From: Lachnospiraceae bacterium
Lineage (GTDB): Bacteria; Bacillota; Clostridia; Lachnospirales; Lachnospiraceae
Assembly: GCA_022791755.1 (NCBI GenBank)
Contig: JAAVZR010000023.1
Span: 1-64,000, forward strand
DNA: 64,000 nucleotides
Reading direction: 5' to 3'
Shown here: in pieces, positions 1 to 8,699 of the stretch
Position numbering within the stretch: the first letter of the stretch is position 1
How the letters are laid out: each line of letters opens with the position of its first letter
Translations under genes and position numbers: made by a program
The notes under the pieces: model-generated
What the model was told of the DNA's origin: nothing
The model's database searches: none
The model's input: the letters and a program-made list of their open reading frames with translations, nothing else

Positions 1-37
1 CTTCAAATATGGTGACAAAGAAAAGGATATCTAATAA

Positions 38-93
38 AAACATTCCCACAAGAATGCAGTGTCTATGGAACACTGATTTTTGTGGGAATGTTT
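38..93. terminator. long hairpin downstream of the DUF523 operon
   Basis: A 14-base arm (38-51) pairs with 80-93, and a second inner arm (57-62 with 70-75) continues the stem. The position, about 55 bases past the last minus-strand stop, fits a terminator for the ABC/DUF523 operon, although the T-run on that side is weak. It could also be a small dispersed repeat. Confidence 0.45.
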
Positions 94-148
94 CTGTCAG
101 GGGCTCAAATGCTTAAAATCTGGCATTTCCCGACAGCCCCTCTATCCT

Positions 149-379
149 TTATTCATCAAATTCCACGACCACATAGTATCCTCTGGGCGTATTCTTGATT
201 TCCTTCACCACTCCTTCACGCGACATAAGCCTCTCCCGGAAAGAATAGTTCGCCGACATAGCCACCGCCGGTTCCACCACGTAGTACCAACTGGACGGCA
301 GCACGCCCTCCGTAATCTGTACCCGGTCGCCCGGCTGTACCAGGTTCTCCCGCTCCATCTTAAAATCCATCTGACGCAT
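149..379 (-). CDS. small conserved-looking protein, unknown function
   Basis: About 76 residues. I chose the start at 379 because GAGGAGG lies about nine bases upstream; starts at 397, 370 and 358 are also open. The gene overlaps the 3' end of the DUF523 gene by some 20 bases, so translation is probably coupled. The protein begins with a charged stretch and then has a beta-rich run (QPGDRVQITEGVLP, then GVVKEIKNTPRGYYVVVEFD) of the kind seen in small KOW/SH3-like barrels, which would fit nucleic-acid or protein binding. No membrane segment or signal peptide. Last gene of the importer operon. Function not recognised. Confidence 0.6.
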   Translation of the reverse strand: MRQMDFKMERENLVQPGDRVQITEGVLPSSWYYVVEPAVAMSANYSFRERLMSREGVVKEIKNTPRGYYVVVEFDE

Positions 380-797
380 CCCGCACCGCCTCCTCATCTA
401 TCACGCGGATCCCGTGCTCTCTGAGAAGCCGGGCCGTCTCACCGTATCCTTCTGCCAGCCTGCCGCCAAAGCTTCCGTCATAAATCACGCCGCTGCCGCA
501 GGAAGGACTGCGTGCCTTCAGAACTGCCAGCTCACAGCCATACATTTGGGCTACCTTCAGGGCTTCCTTTGCGCCGCGGCAAAAGGCGTCCGTGCAGTCC
601 TTCCCCTGATTATCCATCGCCCGCCCGTCTCTCCATTCCACCGGAGGCCGGGGCGTCCTAAGGCCTCCCAGCTGCTCCGGACAAACCGGGATCAGGGTAT
701 GGCGGTCCATAAGCGCCCGGATCCACGGCCTGTCACTGCCGTTTCCGTCGTAACGGCAGCAGATTCCCAGCAGGCAGGCGCTCACCAGGATCTTCAT
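360..797 (-). CDS. DUF523 family protein
   Basis: 145 residues, full length for DUF523 (YbbK-like). The family hallmarks are visible: an N-terminal SACLLG with a conserved Cys, CRYDG a few residues later, CPEQLGGL, and the ARSPSCG motif near residue 95. Some members of this family are linked to thiouracil desulfurisation, and the conserved cysteines suggest sulfur or iron-sulfur chemistry; the substrate here is unknown. The start codon overlaps the stop of the upstream ABC ATPase gene (ATGA), so the two are translationally coupled. There is no obvious link to transport beyond co-transcription. Confidence 0.85.
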   Translation of the reverse strand: MKILVSACLLGICCRYDGNGSDRPWIRALMDRHTLIPVCPEQLGGLRTPRPPVEWRDGRAMDNQGKDCTDAFCRGAKEALKVAQMYGCELAVLKARSPSCGSGVIYDGSFGGRLAEGYGETARLLREHGIRVIDEEAVRDASDGF

Positions 798-1588
798 GAC
801 AGCAGCATCCTGTCGTTGGCAAAGGCCCCGGCACTGGCCTCCTCGAATTTCGCCAAAAGATCGGCCACCTTCAGCCTTTTTTTCTCCTCACCCTTCACAT
901 CGTAGATGATGCGGCCCTCGCTCATCATAATCAGACGGTTGCCGATGGAAATGGCGTCTTTCATATTGTGTGTCACCATCATGGCGGTCAGACTGTTTCC
1001 TGTCACGATCTCGCCGGTCAGCTCCAGGACCTTTTTCGCAGTCTTTGGATCCAACGCCGCCGTATGCTCATCCAGAAGCAGAAGCCTGGGCTCCTGCAGG
1101 GTGGCCATCAGAAGAGTCAGAGCCTGGCGCTGCCCGCCGGATAAAAGGCCCACCTTGGCTGTCATTCTCTCTTCCAGGCCCAGGCTCAGACGCTTTAACG
1201 CCTCATGAAAATCCTCTCTCTCTTCGTGGGTCACGCCCCAGCTCAGTCCCCGTCTCTTCCCCCGGCGTCTGGCCAGAGCCAGATTCTCATCAATCTGCAT
1301 ATCGGCCGCCGTTCCCATCATGGGGTCCTGGAACACCCGCCCCAAAAGCGCTGCTCTCTTATACTCCGGCTGCCTGGAAATATTGACGCCATCAAGAAAA
1401 ATCGTACCACAGTCGATGGGATATACACCGGCTATCATATTCATCAGCGTGGATTTTCCCGCGCCATTACCACCGATGATCGTGACAAAATCTCCCTTGT
1501 CCAGATGAAGGCAGATATCCGTCAGCGCCTTTTTCTCATTGACTGTTCCTCTGTTAAACGTCTTACTCACATGACTGATCTTAAGCAC
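794..1588 (-). CDS. ABC importer ATP-binding protein (TrpX-type system)
   Basis: 264 residues. Walker A GGNGAGKST at 39-47, signature LSGGQ at 149-153, Walker B LLLLDE at 169-174, with the usual H-loop in MVTHNM. It powers the importer whose permease and binding protein lie upstream. Its first codons overlap the permease 3' end by eight bases. Family knowledge: three-gene systems of this build (PF04392 binding protein, BPD_transp_2 permease) have been tied to tryptophan or other aromatic or peptide-like substrates, but I see no T-box or other aromatic-amino-acid leader here, so the substrate stays open. Confidence 0.9.
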   Translation of the reverse strand: MLKISHVSKTFNRGTVNEKKALTDICLHLDKGDFVTIIGGNGAGKSTLMNMIAGVYPIDCGTIFLDGVNISRQPEYKRAALLGRVFQDPMMGTAADMQIDENLALARRRGKRRGLSWGVTHEEREDFHEALKRLSLGLEERMTAKVGLLSGGQRQALTLLMATLQEPRLLLLDEHTAALDPKTAKKVLELTGEIVTGNSLTAMMVTHNMKDAISIGNRLIMMSEGRIIYDVKGEEKKRLKVADLLAKFEEASAGAFANDRMLLS

Positions 1589-2507
1589 GGCGCTCCTCCT
1601 CTCCTGATTCGCTGTAGCCGGCTGCCAGCCGCCGCCGTTCCAGAATCACCGGCACGGACAGAGCCAGCGCCACCAGCACCGCTGTCAAAAGCTTCAGATC
1701 ATCCGTGCTCAGCCCCAGCTGCAGCACCACTGCCACGATGACCCGATACACACAGGAACCCAGAAGCACTGCCAGCAGCTTCATGGCAAAATTAACCCGT
1801 TTGCCCAGGATGACCTCGCCTATGATGATGGATGCCAGGCCCGTGACGATGGCTCCCATGCCCTGCTTCACATCGGCATAGCCCTGATACTGGCTGACCA
1901 GAGCCCCTGACAGCGCCACCATCCCATTGCTGAAGGTCAGCCCCAGAATCTTATAGGTATTGGTATTCATCCCCTGGGAGCGGGCCATGTTTTCATTATT
2001 ACCGGTGGCACGGATCGCTGAGCCCAGCTCCGTGCCGAAGAACCAGTACAACACGGCCACCAGCGCAAGGGCTGCCACACAGCCAATCAGCAGGCAGGCC
2101 CAGCTCTGGGACAGACCTGTGACTGTCACCACCTGCTTAAACATGGTATCCACCTTCAGAAACGGTGTATTTGACTTATCCATGATACGCAGATTAATGG
2201 AATACAGCCCCAGCTGTGTCAGGATACCGGCCAGAATCGCCGGTATCTCACACTTAGTGTAAAGAATACCTGTGACAAAGCCCGCCGCCATACCGGCTAA
2301 CGACGATAAAATCACCGATGTGTACGGATCGCACCCTGCGCGGACCATCAGCGCCGCACAGGTGCAGCCTCCCAGAGCAAAGGTTCCGTCCACTGACAGA
2401 TCCGCGATATCCAGTATCCGAAATGTCAGATAGATCCCCAGACCCATGATCCCCCAGAGTATTCCCTGCCCCAGCGCTCCCTGTACGGCCAACATTATAC
2501 CATTCAT
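1581..2507 (-). CDS. ABC importer permease (BPD_transp_2 type)
   Basis: 308 residues with eight or more hydrophobic segments and no signal peptide, as in branched-chain-amino-acid/TrpY-like permeases. Typical family features are the early RILDIADLSVDGTFALGG region and the long cytoplasmic loop ending in SIIIGEVILG, which contacts the ATPase. It forms the membrane channel for the binding protein encoded 110 bases upstream and the ATPase that overlaps its end. Ends in a basic cytoplasmic tail. Start chosen at 2507 with a GGAGG-like site just upstream. Confidence 0.88.
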   Translation of the reverse strand: MNGIMLAVQGALGQGILWGIMGLGIYLTFRILDIADLSVDGTFALGGCTCAALMVRAGCDPYTSVILSSLAGMAAGFVTGILYTKCEIPAILAGILTQLGLYSINLRIMDKSNTPFLKVDTMFKQVVTVTGLSQSWACLLIGCVAALALVAVLYWFFGTELGSAIRATGNNENMARSQGMNTNTYKILGLTFSNGMVALSGALVSQYQGYADVKQGMGAIVTGLASIIIGEVILGKRVNFAMKLLAVLLGSCVYRVIVAVVLQLGLSTDDLKLLTAVLVALALSVPVILERRRLAAGYSESGEEERRA

Positions 2508-2618
2508 ATTATCCTCCGGTCAGTCTTTCTCCTCTATGTGCGCATTCCGGCCGGCTCTGACACCGGGCTCCCACTCTCTGAGCCATGCCGTCTTCGCCGT
2601 CGGCCCTGTGGACAGCCG

Positions 2619-3689
2619 TCACTCTACGAGGGTCGCCCGTCCCGACAGTTCCTCGGGAATCGTGATCTCCAGATCCTTCGCCGCAGTCATATTAATGCTG
2701 AGCGTGCAGTCTGCCGCCGCCAGATACTCCACCGGCATCGTGCTGATATCTGCCCCTTCCAGCACCTTCACCGCCATTTCTCCGGCCAGACGTCCCAGAT
2801 TATAATAGTCCAGACCGTAGGTGGCCAGACCGCCGTTTCGCACCATGCCTTCCTCGCCGACGATGCAGGGCAGGTGATTGGCATTGGTCACCATAGCCAC
2901 AGTGGCCATGCCCTCTGCCAGCAGGTTATCCGTGGGAATATATACGGCATCCGCCTTGCCGATCATGGACTCCGCCACAGACTGAATCATGCTGGAATCC
3001 GATACGGTATATTCCACCCACTCCAGCTCAAGCTTTTCGCACATATCCTTCGCCAGCTCTGCCTGCAGCCTGGAATTGTCCTCGGAGGAACAATACATGA
3101 TCGCAATCTTCTTCGCGTCGGGAAGAAGCTGCTTTAACAGATTAAACTGCTCTTCCACCGGATTCAGATCTGAGGAGCCGGATACATTGCCGCCCGGCGC
3201 TTCGTTGGTATCGGCCAGCCCTGCCTCCGCAAAATCTGTGATGGCTGTCCCGATGATCGGGATCGTCGTGGTCTTGGATGCCACCGCCTGGGCTGCCGGT
3301 GTGGCAATGGCCAGGATCAGATCGCTGTTATTATTCACCAGCTTCTCCGCGATGGCCGTACAGTTGGGCGTATCACCGCTGGCATTGTTGTAATCAATCA
3401 CGATCTTTTCTCCGTCCACATAGCCGGCATCGGCCAGGGCATCCACAAATCCCTGATAGCTGGCATCCAGAGCGGGATGCTGGGTCAGCTGAATCACGCC
3501 GATCTTCTTCTGGCCGTCTGCCGCACCGGAAGATCCCTCAGACTTCTGTGTCTCTCCCCCTGCCGCTGTCGTATCCTGGGCGCCGTTTCCGCAAGCCGCT
3601 AAAACCGCCAGCAGGGCAACAGCCAGAATCAGGGCGGACAGCCTCCTTAATTTCTTTAATTGTCTTGCCGTCTTCATCATTACCTTCAT
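2619..3689 (-). CDS. ABC substrate-binding lipoprotein (TrpX family)
   Basis: 356 residues. An N-terminal basic stretch and hydrophobic core end in a lipobox LAVLAAC with the acylated Cys at about 33, so the protein is anchored on the outer face of the membrane. A Ser/Gly/Gln-rich linker follows, then the PF04392 fold starting at KKIGVIQLTQHPALD. This is the first gene of the operon, with AGGAG before the ATG. Spacing to the permease is about 110 bases, in which I see no terminator. Substrate unknown; aromatic amino acids or related amides are the precedent for the family. Confidence 0.9.
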   Translation of the reverse strand: MKVMMKTARQLKKLRRLSALILAVALLAVLAACGNGAQDTTAAGGETQKSEGSSGAADGQKKIGVIQLTQHPALDASYQGFVDALADAGYVDGEKIVIDYNNASGDTPNCTAIAEKLVNNNSDLILAIATPAAQAVASKTTTIPIIGTAITDFAEAGLADTNEAPGGNVSGSSDLNPVEEQFNLLKQLLPDAKKIAIMYCSSEDNSRLQAELAKDMCEKLELEWVEYTVSDSSMIQSVAESMIGKADAVYIPTDNLLAEGMATVAMVTNANHLPCIVGEEGMVRNGGLATYGLDYYNLGRLAGEMAVKVLEGADISTMPVEYLAAADCTLSINMTAAKDLEITIPEELSGRATLVE

Positions 3690-3740
3690 AATCGCTCTCC
3701 TCGTCCTTTGTCGATTAAATTTGACGCCTTGGGTGATTTA

Positions 3741-3794
3741 ACGCTTTAAAGCGTCATTAGGTATGATGATACTACTTTTTGGCGGGGATGTCAA
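3741..3794 (-). promoter_or_regulatory. promoter of the ABC importer operon with palindromic operator
   Basis: On the minus strand TTGACA (3789-3794) is separated by exactly 17 bases from TATCAT (3766-3771). A perfect 14-base palindrome, ACGCTTTAAAGCGT, sits at 3741-3754, right after the predicted transcription start, where a repressor would block elongation or initiation. The remaining bases up to 3988 show no gene or RNA element that I can support; a T-box was looked for and not found. Confidence 0.75.
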
Positions 3795-3988
3795 CATGGA
3801 TTGGGGGAATTGACACGACCTGTAGGAAACTAATGTCCCGGATCAGAAGTTTCAGAACTTCACCACACATAAAAAGGCGGGTTTGAAGATTATCATGCTC
3901 TATGTCCGTTCCGACTATCCAAACTGTTAAGGGACAAATAGTATTCTTATGGAATAATAGTATAAAAAAATCAAAATACCCGGAGAAT

Positions 3989-5089
3989 CTAAAATTCAAT
4001 TTTCAGACTGTCGCCCTCTACAACAACGCCCTTGCTCTTTGTGATAGGCAGCTTTTGCTCCTCGGAAAAGCCTATGGTTTCCCCGTCACGCAGGATCACA
4101 TCTGCGGTAATCACATAATTGGCGATGTCAGAGAGAAAACTGTGGAGTGTTTGAGCGTCGGTCTGGCTGTCCAGCACTTCCATTTCATCATAACCGAAGT
4201 ACCGCATTCCGCCAGTATAGGCACAAAGGCCCTTTTTGCCATTGTAAAGCCCGATCCAGACCAGATTGTAAATGGGGAACAAATCTTCCTCCAGCATCCC
4301 GGAGAAACGCTGGTAGTAATCCTGAGCATACACCACCTCGCCAGTGTAAATACCCAGCACCCCATCCTGCTTGCAGGCGGAAGTCACTGTTTTCACGAGA
4401 AATGTACCACATTCTATAGGAGAAATCTCCTTGCCCATGACAGCGATCAGCAGATGGGCCACATGACTTTTTACCTGTTCCGCCCCGTTGGGCCACATAA
4501 AGTTTTTGGATGCAGCCTCCTCTGCCTCACCGTTGGGAATGGGGCCAGGCATGAAGGAAACTGCGATCATTGCTCCCCGATAGCTGATTAGAAACATTTC
4601 ATCGCTTTCCTCGCCCTCGTCGTCCTCATTCTCGATGTCATCAGGTTCATCCACGATACCCCAGGTTTCTTTCAAGTCCCGCAGAAGAGCCTCCTTGTCC
4701 CACCTGGCCTTTTTTAAAAGAACATAATTGACAAAGGTGCCGGGGTTCTCCTTTTGCTCCTCCGCACGCCGGGCCTGCTCCATCCAGTAGGAGCGAATCA
4801 TTTCCACCAGGGCGATGGCCTTTTCCTGGGCATTGGCAGGGTCATAGTCCTCCATCTCGCTGAACACATGGCCGCAGTGCTCCAGTTCGTCTTCCTCGTA
4901 GCCGCCGCATACGCCCAGCAGCCATTTCTCCATCAGGCTCTTTTTGTACTTGAACATGTAGTAGTGCAGATCATGCAGGTCGAACTCTCCGGCGCACTCG
5001 ATTCTTGCCGGAGTCTTGCCCAGCTCCGCAGGATGGGACAGCCACTCGGTCAGAGACTCCATAGCGGCATTCATTTGTTTCTGGTTCAC
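3989..5089 (-). CDS. DUF4261 domain protein
   Basis: 366 residues starting at GTG 5089, with AGGAGG about ten bases upstream; an ATG five codons in is an alternative. The C-terminal half carries DUF4261 hallmarks: MFLISYRGAMIAVSFMPGPIPNGEAEEAA, then HLLIAVMG and a later NLVWIGLY. The N-terminal part is helical and acidic, with a Glu/Asp run near residue 150. The function of DUF4261 is not established; it often sits with SUFU and other immunity-like genes, as here. The TGA of the small upstream gene ends one base before the GTG, so the two are coupled. Confidence 0.8.
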   Translation of the reverse strand: MNQKQMNAAMESLTEWLSHPAELGKTPARIECAGEFDLHDLHYYMFKYKKSLMEKWLLGVCGGYEEDELEHCGHVFSEMEDYDPANAQEKAIALVEMIRSYWMEQARRAEEQKENPGTFVNYVLLKKARWDKEALLRDLKETWGIVDEPDDIENEDDEGEESDEMFLISYRGAMIAVSFMPGPIPNGEAEEAASKNFMWPNGAEQVKSHVAHLLIAVMGKEISPIECGTFLVKTVTSACKQDGVLGIYTGEVVYAQDYYQRFSGMLEEDLFPIYNLVWIGLYNGKKGLCAYTGGMRYFGYDEMEVLDSQTDAQTLHSFLSDIANYVITADVILRDGETIGFSEEQKLPITKSKGVVVEGDSLKIEF

Positions 5090-5090
5090 A

Positions 5091-5198
5091 TCAGTTTCCT
5101 CCTTCGATTTGTTTCTTCAGCCTTTGAACGAGCATACCATACTGACAGATGCACGTCAAAAGCAATGCTTTGATTTCTTCAAATGTGTATTCCGGCAT
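5091..5198 (-). CDS. small 35-residue protein between DUF5713 and DUF4261 genes
   Basis: A short frame with an AGGGG site seven bases before its ATG. It encodes an amphipathic, probably helical peptide beginning MPEYTFEEIKALLLTC and ending in a Lys/Arg-rich turn plus EGGN. Its stop lies next to the GTG of the DUF4261 gene and its start is 36 bases after the DUF5713 stop, so it fills the gap in an apparent operon. It may be a real small protein or a translational coupler. Not recognised. Confidence 0.5.
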   Translation of the reverse strand: MPEYTFEEIKALLLTCICQYGMLVQRLKKQIEGGN

Positions 5199-5233
5199 TT
5201 TATATCCCCTGAGAAGCAGCTCTGCTGCGGTAT

Positions 5234-5587
5234 TTACCAGTCCCGCTCTCGGATGGCATCTTCCACATCAATGGGAATGTCAAACCACTCCAAAATATAG
5301 CCTACACTTTGCCCGATACAATCACGGGCCACCGTTTCGATCTCACTGTCATTCGCGTCAAATTCGTCCTGCAAGTCATTGATGGCACAGACCGTCTCAT
5401 CCAGCTTTGTCTGAATGACCTCCGTATTGGCCTCGCCGCTCTCCAGCAGATCAATCACTCCCTGGAGTTCTGCCTTGACTTTATCCACCAGAAAGTCAGG
5501 AAAATATTCATCCTGATACATTTCAGCCAATAGCTTATACTCCGCATTAAATGCTTTCACCGCTTTTCTCCTTTTCTGTTTATGCAT
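5234..5587 (-). CDS. DUF5713 family protein
   Basis: 117 residues from the ATG at 5587. Typical DUF5713 features: EMYQDEYFPDFLVDK near residues 18-35, NDLQDEFDANDSEIETVARDCI in the middle and the terminal IRERDW. The family is short, helical and of unknown function, often found beside immunity-like genes. The reading frame stays open upstream for another 56 codons, but that extension overlaps the SUFU remnant in another frame and has no ribosome site, so I left it out. Confidence 0.78.
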   Translation of the reverse strand: MHKQKRRKAVKAFNAEYKLLAEMYQDEYFPDFLVDKVKAELQGVIDLLESGEANTEVIQTKLDETVCAINDLQDEFDANDSEIETVARDCIGQSVGYILEWFDIPIDVEDAIRERDW

Positions 5588-5588
5588 A

Positions 5589-5825
5589 TTATTTAGTATC
5601 TCCGAAACAAAACTTTGTGTTAGGAAGGGTACAGGCTGAGGCAGGGGCACCGAATACGCCTGGGGACAGCAGCAGCACACCGCAGAGCTTAGCGTCGCTG
5701 GCATAACTGGTCTCCGAACCGTAGACGGTATGTCCCCAGCCAAGCCAAACGCCATGGAGCATCGGATACCGGGCCAGGGCTTCCTGATTCACATCGTCAT
5801 CTATTTCTGAATTTTTATTTTCCTT
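5589..5825 (-). pseudogene. C-terminal remnant of a suppressor-of-fused (SUFU) protein
   Basis: The frame reads RYPMLHGVWLGWGHTVYGSE and later GVLLLSPGVFGAPASACTLP, which resembles the end of bacterial SUFU-domain proteins (PF05076). It is open from about 5825 but has no good start, lacks the first two thirds of the domain, and breaks off after CTLPN into an unrelated tail. I read it as a truncated, probably non-functional copy. Bacterial SUFU proteins are known mostly as immunity partners of polymorphic toxins, in line with the neighbours. Confidence 0.5.
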
Positions 5826-6101
5826 TTACTCTTCCAGTTTAATGTTTAATTCACCCATAGATACTCTGATTTCGCAAGCTCGACAATGGCTTCTGGTGCG
5901 TCTTTTAAAAAAGTTCATTGCATCCTGACAGGGCGTTTTTACCGATGTATCTTGAAATACAGCAATGATATACTTCTTGCCAAAGGTAATCGTGCCACGA
6001 CATCCCTGACTGTTATTCATGCAGTAATTTATGCTATCCCAAGAATGTTGATAATTTAACTCTGGATATTCCCCGACTGTTACTGCATAAGCCACCGCCA
6101 T
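5826..6101 (-). CDS. hypothetical protein, possibly a fragment
   Basis: 91 residues with a central beta-rich run (GCRGTITFGKKYIIAVFQD) and a Cys-rich basic C-terminus. No membrane segment. No clear ribosome site before the ATG, although a TATAAT lies about 12 bases upstream, so it may be leaderless or simply decayed. It abuts the SUFU remnant in a different frame. The context suggests a small immunity-type protein. Not recognised with confidence. Confidence 0.4.
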   Translation of the reverse strand: MAVAYAVTVGEYPELNYQHSWDSINYCMNNSQGCRGTITFGKKYIIAVFQDTSVKTPCQDAMNFFKRRTRSHCRACEIRVSMGELNIKLEE

Positions 6102-6235
6102 AAAGATACAGCCATTATAAAAGCTTTTGAGGGCTGATTTTTATCTTTTTGCAAATTTCATACATATAAATACCTTTTTAGAACCTGATTATTATAATAT
6201 TCACCTGCCACCCACAATGCAGATTTTCAGGACGC

Positions 6236-7207
6236 TTATGATCCGACCCGTATGATGGGACGGCAAAAATCAAAATCAATATCCAGCATATCATCCTCCT
6301 GCACTTCCGGCTTTCGGTGAGGGGAACAGGGAAGAAAGCCCAGCAGCGGCCCCATACCTCCACAAATATTACAGCCTCCGTCCCCGCCGCAGGTGGTGAA
6401 GGTATCCGCCTCCACCACTTCCCGCATATAGGGGTCATAGGCGATGGAGAGACCAAAGAAATTCGGCTCTTCCATATCATAGGGCTCATTCTCACTCTCC
6501 GGGGATTCAAAGTGAAGAAGATGCATATCGCTTCTCAGCCCGTCCCCCCAGGGAAACAGAGTCCGGCATCCGCCGCCGCAGAGGTAGGCCCATTCATCCG
6601 CTGTGGGGAGAGAATAGCCCTGCCTGTGCAGCAATTCTTTCAGTTGGGGGTAGGTCACATCATGGTAGAGATATGCCCTCCACTGGCCGTCTATATAATC
6701 AAACCGGGCGTGACCCACCAGATTAAGGCCGCGCATTCCGGAGCGCTTGTGATCTTCAAATTCCTTCAGCCAGTCCGGATGCTCCAACAATCGGGAGTCC
6801 TGGAAATCCACCGGCTCCCAGCCGATCTCCTCCAGTTCCCGCCCTGCCAGCATAGGTGAGATTGTAACCTGTCGAACCGGGGCCATGTCCTCCCGGATGA
6901 AATCCTCCGGCGTCCCCCTGTACTCGTACTCCCCAAATATGTAGTTCAATTCTGCAAGATTATTTTCGTCCAGGCCCTCAGAGAATTGTTCCCATCCCAG
7001 GGTAATGGTATTACCGGGGACAAAGACAAGCTCCCGGCCGTCTTTCTCAAAAACTCCGGTGGTACAGCCCTGCCCCCAACGGGAAAATGGTTGCAGGCCC
7101 TTAAACAGCAGACCATATTGTTCCGCCAATGTCCGCATCCGTATCATCTTTTCATCTCTATCAATTTTTTCAAAATGGGGTAGAAACAATGTTTTATCCA
7201 TAGACAA
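6236..7207 (-). CDS. SUMF1 / formylglycine-generating-enzyme-like protein
   Basis: 323 residues, AGGAGG before the ATG. The C-terminal half has FGE-sulfatase fold signatures: YPQLKELLHRQGYSLPTADEWAYLCGGG, FPWGDGLRSD and a closing CRPIIRV. The N-terminal part (QPFSRWGQGCTTG, LVFVPGNTITLGW) matches the variant found in bacterial proteins without a sulfatase partner. No sulfatase gene is in the window, so a role in sulfatase activation is unsupported; related domains also bind ligands or modify other substrates. Faces the small-gene cluster and is transcribed in the same direction. Confidence 0.72.
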   Translation of the reverse strand: MSMDKTLFLPHFEKIDRDEKMIRMRTLAEQYGLLFKGLQPFSRWGQGCTTGVFEKDGRELVFVPGNTITLGWEQFSEGLDENNLAELNYIFGEYEYRGTPEDFIREDMAPVRQVTISPMLAGRELEEIGWEPVDFQDSRLLEHPDWLKEFEDHKRSGMRGLNLVGHARFDYIDGQWRAYLYHDVTYPQLKELLHRQGYSLPTADEWAYLCGGGCRTLFPWGDGLRSDMHLLHFESPESENEPYDMEEPNFFGLSIAYDPYMREVVEADTFTTCGGDGGCNICGGMGPLLGFLPCSPHRKPEVQEDDMLDIDFDFCRPIIRVGS

Positions 7208-7779
7208 CGCCTCCTTTATAGCAGAGAATATTCCATTTTATTTTATCATGTTTCCTCCGGGGTTGAAAGAATCTTTTGAGATATTCTGCTACCATATTCA
7301 TATATTTTTGTATTTATAACAGAATATAACATAATGAGGTACACAACTTCGTTATACCGAATTATAGATTATCCCGAATACCTGGGAAAAAGCCTTGCTT
7401 CTGTATCTGCATAAGCATAGATCTGGGCGGTTTCTAACTGCTCGTGACCTGACCATTGGGCAATCATTGCCAGATCCGTCTCATCGCACATCGTGCTACA
7501 GTTTTTTTAATTGAGTAAATTTATATGGTATGGTAAAATGTAATTGGAAAGGGTCATCTTTTCTCAAATGAACACTTTCTCAACCAGCCAGGTGCAAATG
7601 ACAAGGAACGAGTCACTGATACCACTTTTAAGATCCGAAGCAAAGCATTGAGAGAATTGTTTCCATCCTGAAAAATTTAAATATCCTCCTCACAGATCAT
7701 CCTGACTAACATTCAGGACCCATATCATTCAATTCTCGAAACCTGAAAAAATAACTGTAAAATGAAAGGAGTTTCTGCG
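7208..7779. other. gene-poor gap holding an integrase relic
   Basis: A+T-rich stretch of about 570 bases. Besides the integrase relic listed separately, it contains the presumed promoter of the SUMF1-like gene at its left end and that of the exonuclease gene at its right end. I see no intact gene. The mixture suggests a scar left by an excised or decayed mobile element. Confidence 0.5.
7369..7502 (-). pseudogene. relic of a tyrosine recombinase C-terminus
   Basis: Translation of the minus strand gives DETDLAMIAQWSGHEQLET followed by AQIYAYADTEARLF and a stop at 7369. This is the end of a phage-integrase-family catalytic domain: the WxGH motif and the nucleophilic Tyr of IYAYAD are both present, while everything upstream (Arg, Lys and HxLR boxes) is missing. 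It is a clear remnant of a former mobile element next to the immunity-like gene cluster. Confidence 0.75.
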
Positions 7780-8532
7780 ATGAAACTGATTTCCTGGAAT
7801 GTAAACGGACTGCGGGCCTGTCTGCAAAAAGGATTTACGGACTATTTTAACGAAGCGGATGCCGATATTTTCTGCATTCAGGAGTCCAAACTTCAGAAAG
7901 GGCAGATTGAACTGTCTCTGCCCGGATATTATCAATACTGGAACTATGCTGAGAAAAAAGGATATTCCGGAACCGCTATCTTCACGAAGAAAGAGCCTTT
8001 GAGCGTCATATACGGAATCGGTATCGAAGCGCACGATCATGAAGGCCGCGTGATTACCCTGGAATACGAAGATTTTTATGTCATTACGGTCTACACGCCT
8101 AATTCCCAGGACGGCCTGGCCAGACTTCCCTATCGCCTCACATGGGAAGCAGATTTTCTGGCCTGGCTGAAAAAGCTGGAAGAGAAAAAACCGGTGATCT
8201 TCTGCGGTGATCTCAACGTGGCCCATCAGGAGATCGATCTGAAGAATCCTAAGACCAACCGTAAAAACGCCGGTTTTTCTGATGAGGAGAGAGCCTGTTT
8301 TGGCCGTCTTCTGGAGACCGGCTTTGTCGATACCTTCCGCTATTTTTATCCGGATGTAACCGGGGCTTACTCCTGGTGGTCCTATCGGTTCCAGGCCCGG
8401 GTGAAAAATGCAGGCTGGCGTATCGACTACTTCTGTGTATCGGAAGCGTTGAAGGAAAGACTTGTCAGCGCGGCGATTCATTCCGAAGTATTGGGATCAG
8501 ACCATTGCCCGGTGGAATTGGTATTGTATTAG
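7780..8532 (+). CDS. xth: exodeoxyribonuclease III / AP endonuclease
   Basis: 250 residues from the ATG at 7780, chosen because AAAGGAG lies eight bases upstream. Full-length Exo[12 protein letters not shown] at the N-terminus, FCIQESK (metal-binding Glu), YTPNSQ, the FCGDLNVAH core, [14 protein letters not shown] and the terminal GSDHCPVEL with the catalytic Asp-His. It removes 3' blocks and incises abasic sites in base-excision repair. Single gene followed by a strong terminator. The ExoA/Xth family of Gram-positives is usually of this length. Confidence 0.95.
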   Translation: MKLISWNVNGLRACLQKGFTDYFNEADADIFCIQESKLQKGQIELSLPGYYQYWNYAEKKGYSGTAIFTKKEPLSVIYGIGIEAHDHEGRVITLEYEDFYVITVYTPNSQDGLARLPYRLTWEADFLAWLKKLEEKKPVIFCGDLNVAHQEIDLKNPKTNRKNAGFSDEERACFGRLLETGFVDTFRYFYPDVTGAYSWWSYRFQARVKNAGWRIDYFCVSEALKERLVSAAIHSEVLGSDHCPVELVLY

Positions 8533-8623
8533 TCTTCTTCTGTCTTTTGCTCCCCGCCCCGCAGTGCCAGCTCAGCTTCGGCTTCGCCTCCGCTTCTCTC
8601 ACGGGCTTTCGCCCTATAAAAGC

Positions 8624-8677
8624 GCAGATGTATAGCCATCCATTCGTACCAGTACGCCTGGATGGCTATACATCTGC
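8624..8677. terminator. bidirectional hairpin terminator
   Basis: A perfect 19-base stem (8624-8642 with 8659-8677) with a 16-base loop lies between the exonuclease gene and the converging ABC exporter gene. A short T-run follows on the plus side and A-residues precede it, so it can stop transcription from both sides. Confidence 0.8.
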
Positions 8678-8699
8678 CCTTTTGCACTGCTCAATGCCT

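Noticed and set aside
3690..3990. T-box or other tryptophan leader before the TrpX-type operon
   Set aside because: No specifier-loop or antiterminator pattern; only a plain promoter with a palindrome is visible.
3772..3999. 75-codon minus-strand frame upstream of the importer operon
   Set aside because: Overlaps the promoter of the importer; no ribosome site and no conserved pattern.
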